Positions 43,756-54,502 of a stretch of DNA of 64,000 nt are shown one piece after another. The notes under the pieces are model-generated. The model was not told the DNA's origin. It did no database searches and saw nothing but the letters and a program-made list of their open reading frames with translations. Location of the stretch: NCBI RefSeq assembly GCF_011745365.1, contig NW_024468917.1:124001-188000 (forward strand), written 5' to 3'. Both the position numbers and the translations under genes were made by a program. Positions within the stretch are counted from its first letter, which is position 1; every line of letters begins with the position of its first letter. This DNA is from Cryphonectria parasitica EP155. Taxonomy: Eukaryota > Ascomycota > Sordariomycetes > Diaporthales > Cryphonectriaceae.

Positions 43756-46677
43756 TCAGGCCTCCGGATCTACTGAGATATAGTCCATACTGCAAGAATT
43801 ACATTGTTCATGGCCGCCACAACTGGGTGTGAGACATGTAGAGCTGAAATTAGTGAGGCACTGCTCCCGGCAACCGCACTGAGTTGAATCATTAGCTAGA
43901 TGACGACGTAGCAGTGACACGACATGAGACTTACGCAATACCACACCGCGATGCGGGCTTTCTTCTGCGGCCTTGATTGCTTCGTATCTTCATCAACATG
44001 TCTTTTTAGCGATGGGACTGCTGGGTCGACTTCCTTTAGCACGACCTTTACTTCCATCCCTGTTTCCACACTCTTCCACTGGGAGATGTCCAGCTCATCG
44101 GCATAGTGTTGTTCAATGTGATTGAACCGGCTAACCCAGGCCTTCAGGCCTTTCTCCTTGACTCTGACCATCTGCCTGCAGAACCCGCACCAGAAACTGA
44201 CCTCATAATTGCGACCGTCGAGGCAGCTCTGTAATCTAGATTCGATGTCAGAAGGATCGGTGATGCCGTGGTCTTTGGCCAAATGAGTCTTGAATTGCTC
44301 CCGGCGATTATAAGTCCTCCCACACGTCACATCTGCGTCGACCGAGGTCCCTACGTTGCATTGCCACAGCTCGAGCTGGTAGTGCTGACTATTCTCATGA
44401 CGCTTCCAGTCGTTCTTGCTCCCGAAGTTCTTGTGGCAGTCGGGAAACGTGCAGCTGTACGGCTTGACATGACGCTTCAAATGCTTTCTGCAGCGTGTGT
44501 CAGTAGTACGGCGGACAGGAAGAGTATATCTTACTAACCTTAGCTCACACTCTCTTTTAAAGGACTTGTTGCAATCGTCTTCGGAGCAGACGAAGGGGTT
44601 TTTCACAACATCGGCACACACGCTGGTACTCGTATTGGTATTGGTCTCCGCCTTGACCTCTCCTTTGGCCTCGGCTGAGCTCTGCTTCTCATAGCCCAAT
44701 TTTCCCAATGCCTCTGCAAGAGTTGTCTTGTCCAACCTCCCCAGAAATTCTGCGAGCGTCCCCTTGTCCTCGAGGGCCGTGAGGAGATCGGTGGCTTTGT
44801 TCTTCACATCGGTGCTTTGGTCGCCAAGAGACGCCCCAGTGGCCCTAGACTGCCCAGGCTGGCTTGCGGCCACATCCCGAGAGACCCGTGCGGTTTCGGT
44901 GCCACCTGGCGGGCTCGGAATGTGAGGCGTTGGTAATGGAGACAACTCATGATTCCTCGCGTCAATAAAATCGTCTTGTACATCACTGGGCTTCGTATCG
45001 GTGGTTGACCCAATTATGCTCCGATGACGTGGTGTGAGGCCTATTGGCAATTCGCATGATGCATCTGAGGGTGTCAGGACTGCTATGTCTTGTGTGTGGG
45101 ACTGCTCCCCTTCCCCCACAGACTTGTGGTCCAGTCCTGATGACCTGACAAATGAAATTGGACGGAAATCTGTGTCGCGACCCGCGACAGCGTTGGCGAG
45201 GCTCGGCCCTTCTTCAAGGTCCAAAGAGCGTGCCCCTAGATGAGACAAGACCGTATTCACGTCGAAGTCTACCGGCTGTATCTGCATCACCGTACTTGGG
45301 TCTCGGGTTCGGGCGGTGGTGGCTGTAATCATAAGCTGCTGCTCCGGTACCACGGCACCTTGGAATATATGCTGGTGAATGTGGTGACTAGCGGTAGAGG
45401 GGTCCCTCTGTCCCTCCGTCGAGACTGATTGCAGGAACAAAGCCCAGTCGTCACTGGGTCCCAGAATTCCGCTGTTACGGCTGGGCCCGAGGGACTTGAA
45501 AGTGTCCCCGACAAGTGATCCTAGGCCGGCAAGAGCATAATCAGGGACGATGGATGGTGCCGGCGGCGGTGGTCTAGCCGGCCATGTCAGTCATGCAAAC
45601 GCAATGGAGACGAAGGGGGGGGGGGGGGGTGTGGTCGTAGTGGCTCACTTGAAGACATATTTTTCCATGTGATGCTCCTCAGCTGAGATTTTATGGATCC
45701 TCTTCAGATGTTGCCTGAAATTGTCCGCGCGAGGCCAGACCTTTCCTTTCGTGCGACAGTCCGGAACACCACACTTGTAGTATTTACCGTTGGAGCTGGA
45801 GCCAGGGTGGCGGCTTCTCATGTGCCGTTCGACATCGTTCGTGGTGCTGAAGCCCTCAATGCGCTGACAGCCGGGGACTTTACATCGATGGGGTTTCTCG
45901 TGCTTAGCCCTGTGTTTCCTTCATTGGGTCCCATTAGCCAAGCCACATGATGGGGCAAGCGGGAAGACGTACTTCAACTCGGACTTGTTCTTCACCTGGG
46001 CTTTGCAGACGTGGCAGACAAGTTCGTTACCATTCTCATTGATGCCGAAATCGCCCTCGAGGGCAGAATCTGAAGACCTCCAATTTCCGGAGGATAGCAT
46101 GGATGAAGCGTAGGGAAGGCTCATCGAATGGCTCGCAACGCTCGCAGTCTCGCCGGAGCGATCACAGTCGCCGTAGACCGATCCGTTGGCCACGCTGGGT
46201 CCTGTCCTACTCGCGGAGCCATAGCCCGAGTCTGAAGGCCCGAGCGTGTCGCATTCAGAAGAAGGTGCATGGCTGCGGTGCGGCACGAACTGTGTTCCAC
46301 CGTGTGCGTAAAATTTTTGACCAGTTTGCGATGCGGTGGAGTTTCTCCCCACGAGGGGATTCCATGGCTCCGAGGATGCGTCCCAACGCATCAGATGGCC
46401 CTGTTGAGGTGGTCCCATCAAGGTGTGAGCTGGGCTCGGTGATACGTAGATGCCAGTGGTTTGTAAGTCACCAAAGGGCTCAGCCAGACTGGCCGCTGGT
46501 ACCGGTAAAGACGAACCGACACTGTTCAGGGCCGCCTCGACTGGCTTCGGTGGGGAACCCATCACGGGGCTAGGTGCCTAAGCAGTGTGAGATATACATC
46601 AGACGAGGCAAAGAGAACGGGAGACAGAACCCGCATACCGAAGGTCGATCCTGCCTGGTGGACGAGGGTTGAGTCAT
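43756..46677 (-). CDS. Six-exon C2H2 zinc-finger protein with two finger clusters and a Cys-rich tail
   Basis: Exons: 46677-46639, 46577-45973, 45918-45649, 45573-44539, 44487-43935 and 43878-43756; 874 aa. Introns are 61, 54, 75, 51 and 56 nt; donors GTATGC, GTACGT, GTGAGC, GTTAGT and GTAAGT; CTRAY branches are visible in most. All junctions keep frame, and introns 2 and 4 rebuild fingers. Cluster 1: CHVCKAQVKNKSELKKH...H, CKVPGCQRIEGFSTTNDVERH and CGVPDC...ADNFRQHLKRIH. Cluster 2 (about 540 to 690): CSEDDCNKSFKRECELRKH, CTFPDCHKNFGSKNDWKRH, then WQCNV...REQFKTHLAKDH and WCGFCRQMV. The last exon encodes a Cys-rich end, WYCCGCREQC...C...CGGHEQCNSC, similar to zinc-binding tails in other fungal proteins. 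It is probably a nuclear DNA-binding regulator. Intron 3 contains C15 on the transcript strand. Confidence 0.85.
45615..45629. repeat. G15 homopolymer (C15 on the transcript) in C2H2 intron 3
   Basis: Fifteen G on the plus strand lie within the 75-nt third intron of the six-exon C2H2 gene, 19 nt downstream of the donor on the transcript strand. Placement is similar to the C15 tract in peroxidase intron 2. Confidence 0.95.
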
Positions 46678-49600
46678 GAGTCTATTTTACTATGGAAATC
46701 AGTAATCCACGCTCGCAAACATTGTGTGTTGAAAACGTAGAGGCCTACAGAAACCCTGCACAATTCCTTGCCCTTTGACCGTAGAAAGAAAGAAAACAAG
46801 AATCCTGCAGGAACCAATGCCGTAGATGTCGTGTGGTGCACTGAAGACAAAGAGACGCATGGGATGAGAGGTAGGTGGATGGCGGATCAGAGGCTCCCAG
46901 CAAGCCAGCCCCTCTCATGCCAAGTAATATCGAGCGCAGTGGGATGCGGAGGCCAAGGTGGCATATTCATCGGCAAAAAAGAAGAAAGCAAGGTAGGAGA
47001 AGAAGAATACGAAGGAGTCCGAGCACCCTTGGGTCACGCAAAGATCGCAGGCTCTCTCATCCTAACACCAAAGTGTATCGGTTTCGAGTCGACAATCCTC
47101 GACCAGATCGCTTGCTTGTGGTTCGAATGCCTCGATGCCGCTATCCTCTCAGACCTTGGGCGGGGGTCGATGGATCACACGGCAGGTGTGGAACGTGCAG
47201 GTCTTCACGGCAACGCCATATGCATGTTCTGTGAGCAAACTGCATGCGCGTGGGGTGGAGAAGAAAGGAGCCACGGGGGTCTGGAAATGCAACAGCACTG
47301 GGGAAAGGTGTGTGAGTGTTTGTAGAGTGGCGGTTGGTGGATGGCTAGGATCGCAGACGATGATGACGCGAGTTCTGCACTTTCGAGTAAGAGGCAGGCC
47401 ACTAGCCTGTACTGAATCGCAGCTGCAGTTCTTCAGTGGCAGTGGCTCCGCAAGGCAACCATTTGTTCGCCTTACTCTTGTGTTTGGCGCCCTGGCACAG
47501 GGCATTTTCGGTGTAGGAGGGCGTTGTGTTGACCAATGAGATTGTCTTGCGTGACACCCCTACAGAGGCTTTTCTGTTGCAGTGGGGACGCTTTTTCGGT
47601 CAGGGCGCAGGACACCTTTTAGGGGATGGGCTGGGAAGGGTTAGAGGGAACCGGCCTTCCACATCGCTCAGGGGTCGCCCAGGAATCGCAGGCAGTTGAC
47701 AAGCAGGAGGAGACAGGACACTAAGACCAAGACAAATTCAACCACGATCACGTGCTCTTCACAGTACTATACCATTCCATCGTCAACCTCACATCGATTA
47801 AGCCATAGCACCAATAACAAAACAGGTCTAGAGCACAATCCACAGAGCAAACCTCGTCTCCATAATGCCTATACTTGAATACATGGGGCCTAGGAAACAG
47901 GCAGCACTTGAGAAACCCATTTGTAAATGTCACTGATCGTGATATCGAGTCCAGCGATAGAAGTCATACTTACGTTACTTCTCTGGTCAGCTACAACTCC
48001 TCTGGGGCTCGAGCGTTTGGCTGCATGTGCTACGACATGGTAACCTTGATTTATCTACAGAAATGGGCGTAATGCGGCCGAAGACGTCCGTCCCCTTCAG
48101 GCAAGCTGGACGGGCTTGTCTGAGCCCTTCAGTCGGAGCTGCCGACTCGGGCGGGTGATGACAGTACCGTACTTCGGAGATGTTATTTTCAGACCCTTGA
48201 TTTGGTTGCCATCTTGAATGGCATGAAGCATTTTCTACACGCAATCGTCACATCTTGGGCCGGGGTCAGCGAAATGAGCGCATAGACCGGACGCGGGAAG
48301 CAGATTGACCGCGCTGAGTCGAGACTATTTGTACTGCTTTTCTGACGCGTCACAGCAGCACATACCGGGACGTACAGTACGGCCACGGACATACTGTGGA
48401 CGGATCCGGCCGCCACACCTCAGGTAAGTAACTCTTAGCTTTGGTGTGGGTTTCGCGATGTCACGGCAGGCTTTGGTGTGTGATCGAGCTGGAGGTGAGC
48501 GATGTCCAGCTTCGACGACGAGGTGAGGTTCTGAGGCCTAAGACGAAGAGGCAGGAGCTGGAGAACTCCATCGATCTCACGGATTTTGTGAGATCTCCCC
48601 CCCCCCTCCCTTGTCCCTTCAAGACCACGTCATAACGCCATCTCGTATAAGTCTACAGCAAGCAAGCCGTGGCTTGGTGTCTTGCATGATCTTACTGCTG
48701 AACTCCCAGTCCCCAGGACCCTGAGCAGCCAGGAACCTGGTTATTCTGGTCGTGCAGAAGCAGCTGCATTCGATCGCTACATCTCCTTCAGGCAAACTGC
48801 CTGTACGGCTACACTTGGCTGGCGACAATAGAGCCTGCCTGGTCTGGGACGGCAAGTCGTGGAGCCCAGTTCCCATGAAACATTCCTGAAAAAAAGAAGA
48901 AAAAAAGAATGAAAAAAAGGGGAGAAAAAGGACCTGTCAGAATCGGTCTATGGCCAGCCTGATGTCTTGCGATTTGAAGCAGAGAACAATCTTCGGGGAT
49001 CTTATGCATCGCGGCCCGTTGCAGCTTCCACTAACTGAGCTTACAAGAAGCAGGACTGGGCCTGCCCTCAGTTTCTTGAACAAACAATTGTAGAGGGTAC
49101 ATAATGCAGTGGGCTTGTGAACGAACTGGACGTCGTCGTTGCACCTGCAGGGTAATCATCATCATCACCACACACACACACAGGATGCCATGTAGAGTTG
49201 CAAATGCAACGTCGCGCATGTTTGCTCATCTGCCTCCCAAACGTCGTATTGGACGCACAAAGTTGTCTGCATTTTGTTGGCCTGCGCACACTTGCTTGAC
49301 TGACGCGGCTTGGTCCGGAAGTCGACTTGCTGCATGTGTGTTGGCGGGCGTTTTGAGGTGCTTGCTTCTATTAACACACCAAGGGTCTTGTGGTGAAGTG
49401 GCTTGTGTGACCTCAAAAGATACAACATGCCTAACATTGCTCTTGAGCCTCTTTGTGGTCCAGGCGTCTTCCGGATGGAGGTGTGATGGAAGTTCCTGCA
49501 TCAATACCCTGAGCAGACATGCCGCATAGGAGTGTTTGTGCCCCTGCGAGGCTTTACCACACGGCATACTTCTGTCCAATGCTAGTTATGAGTGACAAGT

Positions 49601-50086
49601 ATCTGGTGAGATACCGTACCGAAAGCCCGTCGGGGACACCCTTTTTGCACGCGGTGGGTGGCTCCACTCCCTCAATATGCATGGGCGGGAAGGGAAAGCA
49701 ACACTGCATGCGCCCTGATGAGTTATGAAGTTTGCTTCAGATCAAGAGAGACCCGTTGAGAACGTGCCCGCGGAACCGCCAATTGATGATGGCAGAGCGA
49801 GATGTATAAAAGAGTCCAAGGGACGTCGCTTAATGATGCAATCTTTCAGTCGTCTGCCCACAATTCCTGCCTCCGTCTGCACTTGACTTTGTACATCGAG
49901 GAAATAATAATTTGCGCCCGTTTGACTGCACCACAACACAAAACTTCGAGTATATCATCTTCTCTTCTGGCCTCCGAGAGCACGAGCCTGCAACCCATTG
50001 TACCTTTCTTGCCTGTCACTGCCTGGCATTTCTCCATTCAACTCAAACGTGCGCCTCAGGAAGAAAGACAATAAAGCCCGCCCATC
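46678..50086. other. 3.4-kb gene-free region with the promoter of a small gene at its right end
   Basis: The longest open frame (46768-47325 plus, 185 codons) overlaps the expected leader of the C2H2 gene on the other strand and shows no family or coding character. C10 lies at 48597-48606 and a short (CA) run at about 49168-49182. No RNA gene was recognised. Confidence 0.35.
49805..49811 (+). promoter_or_regulatory. TATA box upstream of the small Cys-rich gene
   Basis: A perfect TATAAAA at 49805-49811 lies 276 nt before the ATG at 50087 and is followed by leader-like sequence. Clear TATA boxes are uncommon in this window, which suggests a strongly regulated gene. The assignment is by position only. 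Confidence 0.45.
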
Positions 50087-50402
50087 ATGTGTGACTGGGA
50101 AGAATTCATCTTCGGCTGCTCCTGCTCCTACACCAAGCGCAAGACCTACTGCCATTTCGCTCGTAACGACCCAAACCATCAGTGCTTCGGCGTCCAGGTC
50201 CTCAGGAAGGTCTGGGATGTCCCTGAGGCCTGCGACAGGTGCATGAGTAACAACAGAGCCGCTGTGCAAACGGCTAATGGATGGAGCCACCAGGTCGCAA
50301 CACAGGAACCCAGTGAGTATTTTCATTTGCTTCTTGTCCAGTACATGAATTAAGTGTGGCCCCCAGTGACTGACAACCTGGCCAGGCCGGCGCCGTCGCT
50401 GA
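50087..50402 (+). CDS. Small Cys/His-rich protein of unknown function
   Basis: The proposed model has exons 50087-50312 and 50386-50402 (80 aa). The 73-nt intron has a GTGAGT donor, CTGAC branch and GGCCAG acceptor. Unspliced, the frame ends at 50353 (88 aa). The protein starts MCDWEEFIFGCSCSYTKRKT and continues YCHFARNDPNHQCFGVQVLRK and CDRCMSNNR. Evenly spaced Cys and His (C2, C11, C13, then YCH, QC, CDRC) suggest metal binding or a compact fold. Short fungal proteins beginning M-C-D-x-x-x with a CG/CS and YCH...C pattern are familiar to me as an uncharacterised group. There is no signal peptide, so it is likely intracellular. The 3' exon is tentative; an acceptor at the CCCCAG ending at 50366 is an alternative. 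Confidence 0.6.
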
Positions 50403-51392
50403 TGAAGCAAAAGGCATGGGCCTCTTCATGATGCCCTGAAGGGGGAATGAGGGCTCTGCCTTCGGGTACATGGTCTCATGGCTATAGTGAAGAGCTGTAG
50501 GATATTTACTTCCCGCATCCTTGATGCCGGCACGTAGTTGCTTCCTTGCTCACATGTCAGAGGGTCCTTGATAGGCCAGGGAGGCTTGAAGTGTCAGTCG
50601 ATCCGCTTCCCTTGTGACCGGAGGTTTCCTGAGAACCGAGCTTCCATATTGTAGGGCCACGGCCCGAACAAGATAATGCGCAGTTTGAAATCACGATTAG
50701 TTTGAGCGAATGGTATCGTTACACGGCACCGTCCTGCGACCACAGATCACCACGCATATGTAATCGATCACTATCCGAATAATCAGTAATGTGTGCCCGT
50801 TTGTCTGGCAACATATGACAGACAAGCTACGAGCACCCCTCCCCTGCATAGCCACGGCATGAGAAATGTGTCCACCCGGACGTAGGAGTCCAAGTAGGAA
50901 AGTAGACACGACGCCTTGCATTGGTAAGGGGAGGACGAATAGCAGGCTATGGATATGGCTGACATAGGATAGTTGCGCCTCTCTTACCGCCCCTTGGGAC
51001 GCCTGCTGAGAATCATAATGCAGGTTACCGTCTGGGTCCGCCCTCATCAAGCACTTGGAAACGGGCCGGCTCGAATCTCTCTAGCCTAGACGGGAGACAC
51101 CCAGCGTGACGAGATCTGACCTCATGAGATGCAGGTCCCCGGTTCTCTCCGTCACACAAAGGCCCCATTGTCCGTAGTCTGTCGCTGAATATCGAGCTCA
51201 TTGAAGATAAGTGACATAACTTCAGTTTGCTTAAGGCACTACCACACGCACTGCTGTACTTGACGGGACCACACAATTACCCACACATACAACATGAGAG
51301 CAATCGCAGGGGTGGGAGAAAACAAACACGTGTTTCGGAATGGATAATAGATGGCCACTTGTCTGCATGATGAATCATTCTTCTGCCCCATT
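50403..51392. other. Convergent intergenic region, no gene
   Basis: About 1 kb between convergent genes. Minus-strand frames at 50697-51050 and 51025-51463 have no recognisable features, and the latter overlaps the 3' end of the MAPR gene. Confidence 0.4.
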
Positions 51393-52212
51393 TCACAACG
51401 CTGCCCCTGAAGAAGCACCTGCTGCAGGCGCCTCGTCATCGAAATTCGTGGCACCTTCAACAAGACCCACGACGTTGTACCTGTTGGAAAAGAACTTCAC
51501 CCAGTCGTTGAGCACGCCCTTCTCCTTATCATTCAGGTCCTTCCACTCTGAGGAGACATCCTCATCCTTGGTAGATGTCTTTCCCAGGGCGCGTGAGGCA
51601 TCCTTGCCGGCGAAGACTGTATAGACAGGTTAGCCTTATAGTACTCACGAAATGCATATATGGTGGAAGAAGGAGGAAGTGCGCCTCGTTCGCACCCTAA
51701 GATAGAGGGGAGGGAAGAGGGAGGGGGTGCGAGAGGGAGAGCGTAGGGTCACAGAACGAATTAGGAGCTGCTGCCTTTACGACACTATGAGCAAGAACCT
51801 CCTGCTTTACTCACCATGGTAGGACCCTCCAGGTTGATAGGCCTTGTTGCCAGTCACATCGTAGACCTTGCCCTGTAAGATCAGTCAGACAAGGAGCTGT
51901 ATCTTATACTTATTATCATAGACCTTTCCTTACCTTGATAGCCACATAGCATTTCCCACCATCAGTACCTGTGCCAGGACGATCAGCCGACCAGGTCATC
52001 TAAGAAGACAGCGGAGACCAGCATCTTTCGGGGCGCGCTCCCGCGCCAATATGTCTCGTCCCTCCTAGTAAGAAGATACATGGCTCTGAGAGGAATCTGC
52101 AAGACCCGGACGGTCACTACTCACCATTAGCCTTAGCCAGTTCCTCTGGACTTATAGGGTCGTCCTTGGGAGGAGCCAGCTTCGCGGGCTCCTTGGGCTT
52201 GAAGTCAGGCAT
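51393..52212 (-). CDS. Cytochrome b5-like haem/steroid-binding (MAPR) protein without N-terminal anchor
   Basis: Four exons: 52212-52125, 51968-51934, 51872-51815 and 51616-51393; 134 aa. Introns are 156, 61 and 198 nt with GTGAGT, GTAAGG and GTGAGT donors; exon 2 is only 35 nt. The domain reads KCYVAIKGKVYDVTGNKAY, GGSYHVFAGKDASRALGKTS and KDLNDKEKGVLNDWVKFFSN, the membrane-associated progesterone receptor (MAPR/Dap1) pattern. The Tyr in GGSYHVFAGKDASRAL aligns with the haem-ligating Tyr of PGRMC1. Dap1 proteins bind haem and support sterol P450 enzymes. This one begins MPDFKPKEPAKLAPPKDDP with no membrane segment, so it is a soluble MAPR relative rather than classical Dap1. It is divergent from the mitochondrial TPR gene across 554 nt. 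Confidence 0.9.
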
Positions 52213-52766
52213 GGTAGGTTTGCGATGAACGATGAGAGGGAGTTCTAAAAAGAAATTGATAGACGAGAGAGGGTAGGCAGTCTTCAAGGCAGGCCCGGGT
52301 ACAGAAATTCTCGACTGAAGTGTGGCCAAAAAGTTGGTCGTCTTCCTGTGTTGCGACGTATGCAATCCCCTCCTAGAGGCGTGTTCTCGGCGATCCGTAA
52401 CTCTAGTATGTTATTTGCGGGAGACGAAGTTGTGGTGGAGCTTGGAACAGCAATTAGCGGGGTTTCTAACCTCGGTGCGCCTACCATGCAGGACTATGGC
52501 GTGTATGGTACCTGCCATAGCACCATACAGTGCATCTATAGTGGACTTACAGGCGGTTGAGTGAGTTGCCGGGGGCAAGCATTCCGTCATCGAAATGCTA
52601 CCAGATGCCACAGCTCCAAAAAGTTCGCGATGATTCTGTTGGATCTTTTTCCCTTTTGCGCCAGATGTAACTACGCCACGACGGTTATAAAATTTGATGG
52701 AGAGCCTCGCCCTGCCTGGTTTCTAACCCTCTAGATCTACGCTGGTCCTTTCTTTTCAAGACGGAT
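52213..52766. promoter_or_regulatory. Divergent promoter between the MAPR gene and the TPR gene
   Basis: 554 nt separate the two start codons, short enough for a shared bidirectional promoter. A TATA-like ttataaaatttg lies at about 52685-52696, roughly 80 nt upstream of the TPR gene start. Co-regulation is inferred only from layout. Confidence 0.4.
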
Positions 52767-54502
52767 ATGCTCCCAATTCGCGGCGCGAAGCTGCCTCAGT
52801 ACGGGATGCTTCGTGCTGGCATCCGACCTTCCACCCTACTAATTCGACGTTCGACTGCCTATACCCGAGCATTGAAAGCGTTGCCTTCGAGCACACCATA
52901 CCACGGCCTCCCGGATGCTAGAGGATCCCTCGTTCAAGATCAGACCCGATGGATAACGTCTGACAGCCGGCGGCCTCAGCCATCCGGCCAGCCGAACAAG
53001 CAAAAAGAGGCATTCTGGCAGACATTGCGTCGTGCATTACGATTTTCCAGCATCTTCCGCGGGCAGAGTCTCAGGAAGCTCTTCCGAGAAAGCCCAGAGG
53101 AGACTGTCCTGGCTGTATTGCTGTGAGCAACCCTCGCCACCCCGTGAGAATCGAACATTACTGACGAGTTTCCATCAGGCTTTTGGCGACGTCTGGAGCC
53201 GTCGCATATGCCGTCTACATGTACTTCAACTATTTCTATGCCGAGCAGTTTACCAGATACCCGCCAGACGTGGCCAAGTCTCTCCGACGCGCCCTCTACT
53301 ATAGCAACCACCAGCCGGACCCGAAGCTGGCGCTCAAGTACTACAGGCTTGCTCTCGAGCAGTGTACCGCTCATGGCCTCGACCCCTTCTCCAACGATGT
53401 CATTGGGATCAAGATTCAGCTTGCGGCGTGGCTCGAGAAGATGGGCAACATTCCTGGTGCGATTCGCGTCCTGGATCTGGTCCTCTCAGAGAACAAGAAG
53501 TGGCTGAGCTTGGTTGAGACAAGCCCTGAGAGATTACCAGGAGCACCTCGCCCGGGACCCATAGTCGGAGATGATCAGTCGGCACAATCGATTACACAAG
53601 AGGACTTTGAGCAGTGGGTCAGATCTTCTCGCGCCCGTGTGCTGCTCAAGTCCTGTCAGATCAGCGTCAAGCTAGGGACGTTGTATGCGGAGGAGCATGT
53701 CTTGGACAACGACAAGTCACATGAACACCTGATGTGGGCTGTTGAGACGGCCCTCACAGAGTTCCAGCGAAGGGCCTCGGACGGTACCAAGGACGGCGAG
53801 GGATCGTGGCTGACGCCCGAGGAGATTGGTGGTGCATTGGAGTGTGAGTGATGCGTCTCTTAAAAATCTCTCGAATCGGCGTTTTCTGCCAATGTCGCTG
53901 ACGTACATCCGCAGCCCTGGGCAACAGCTACGAGAGGAAAGGGCAGTTTGACCTCGCCCTGCCACTCTTCTTCCAGGCACTTCGGCTCTGCCGAGATCAA
54001 TGTCACCTTGCAGTAATCAGTAAGTCATTCCAAACTCACAGGGCAGGTTCTGACCCAACTCCCCAGGGTGGGCTCTATTGCTGGAACATAAGTAGGCTTA
54101 CAAGTTCCAGTGAACAATCTTGCTGCATCGTTTGCGCAACATCCACCTCGCCCACCTTACGAAACACTAGCCGGCATCGTTCCCGGCCAAGACGGCAAGG
54201 AATCACCAACCCCAGCAGCCTCAGGTCAGACCTGGACACGAAAGGAACACCTCGAATCTGCCGCGAGGTGGGCAAAAAACGCACTCAAGCACGCAAAAGA
54301 GCCCACGGGAGAGGCGCGGACTCCAGAATGTGACCAGGCTTGTGCCGTTGCGCTTGTCAACCTTGGAGACATTGCGATGATGTCTGGCGACTATAACGTG
54401 GCTCGTCGAAAATATGAACGTGCCATCCAGGTCAGCGAGGAGAACAGCTTTGCCGAGGGCGTAAAGCAGGCTCAGGCGGGGTTGGCGCGGCTTTCACAGT
54501 GA
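52767..54502 (+). CDS. Mitochondrial TPR protein, Mgr3-like (adaptor of the i-AAA protease Yme1)
   Basis: Exons 52767-53122, 53179-53843, 53915-54019 and 54111-54502 give 505 aa. Introns are 56, 71 and 91 nt with donors GTGAGC, GTGAGT and GTAAGT. The N-terminus is rich in Arg/Ser/Thr with no acidic residue for the first ~50 positions, as in a mitochondrial presequence. A transmembrane segment follows at about residues 116-137 (AVLLLLATSGAVAYAVYMYF). TPR-like helices come after: DPKLALKYYRLALEQC, WLEKMGNIPGAIRVLDLVL, ALESLGNSYERKGQFDLALP and LVNLGDIAMMSGDYNVARRK. Yeast Mgr3 has the same layout (presequence, one membrane span, TPRs in the intermembrane space) and delivers substrates to Yme1. 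The orthology is inferred from architecture. Every intron keeps the frame and rebuilds TPR sequence. Confidence 0.82.

Noticed and set aside
46768..47325. 185-codon plus-strand open frame
   Set aside because: It lies opposite the expected leader of the six-exon C2H2 gene and shows no signal peptide, domain or coding-like composition.
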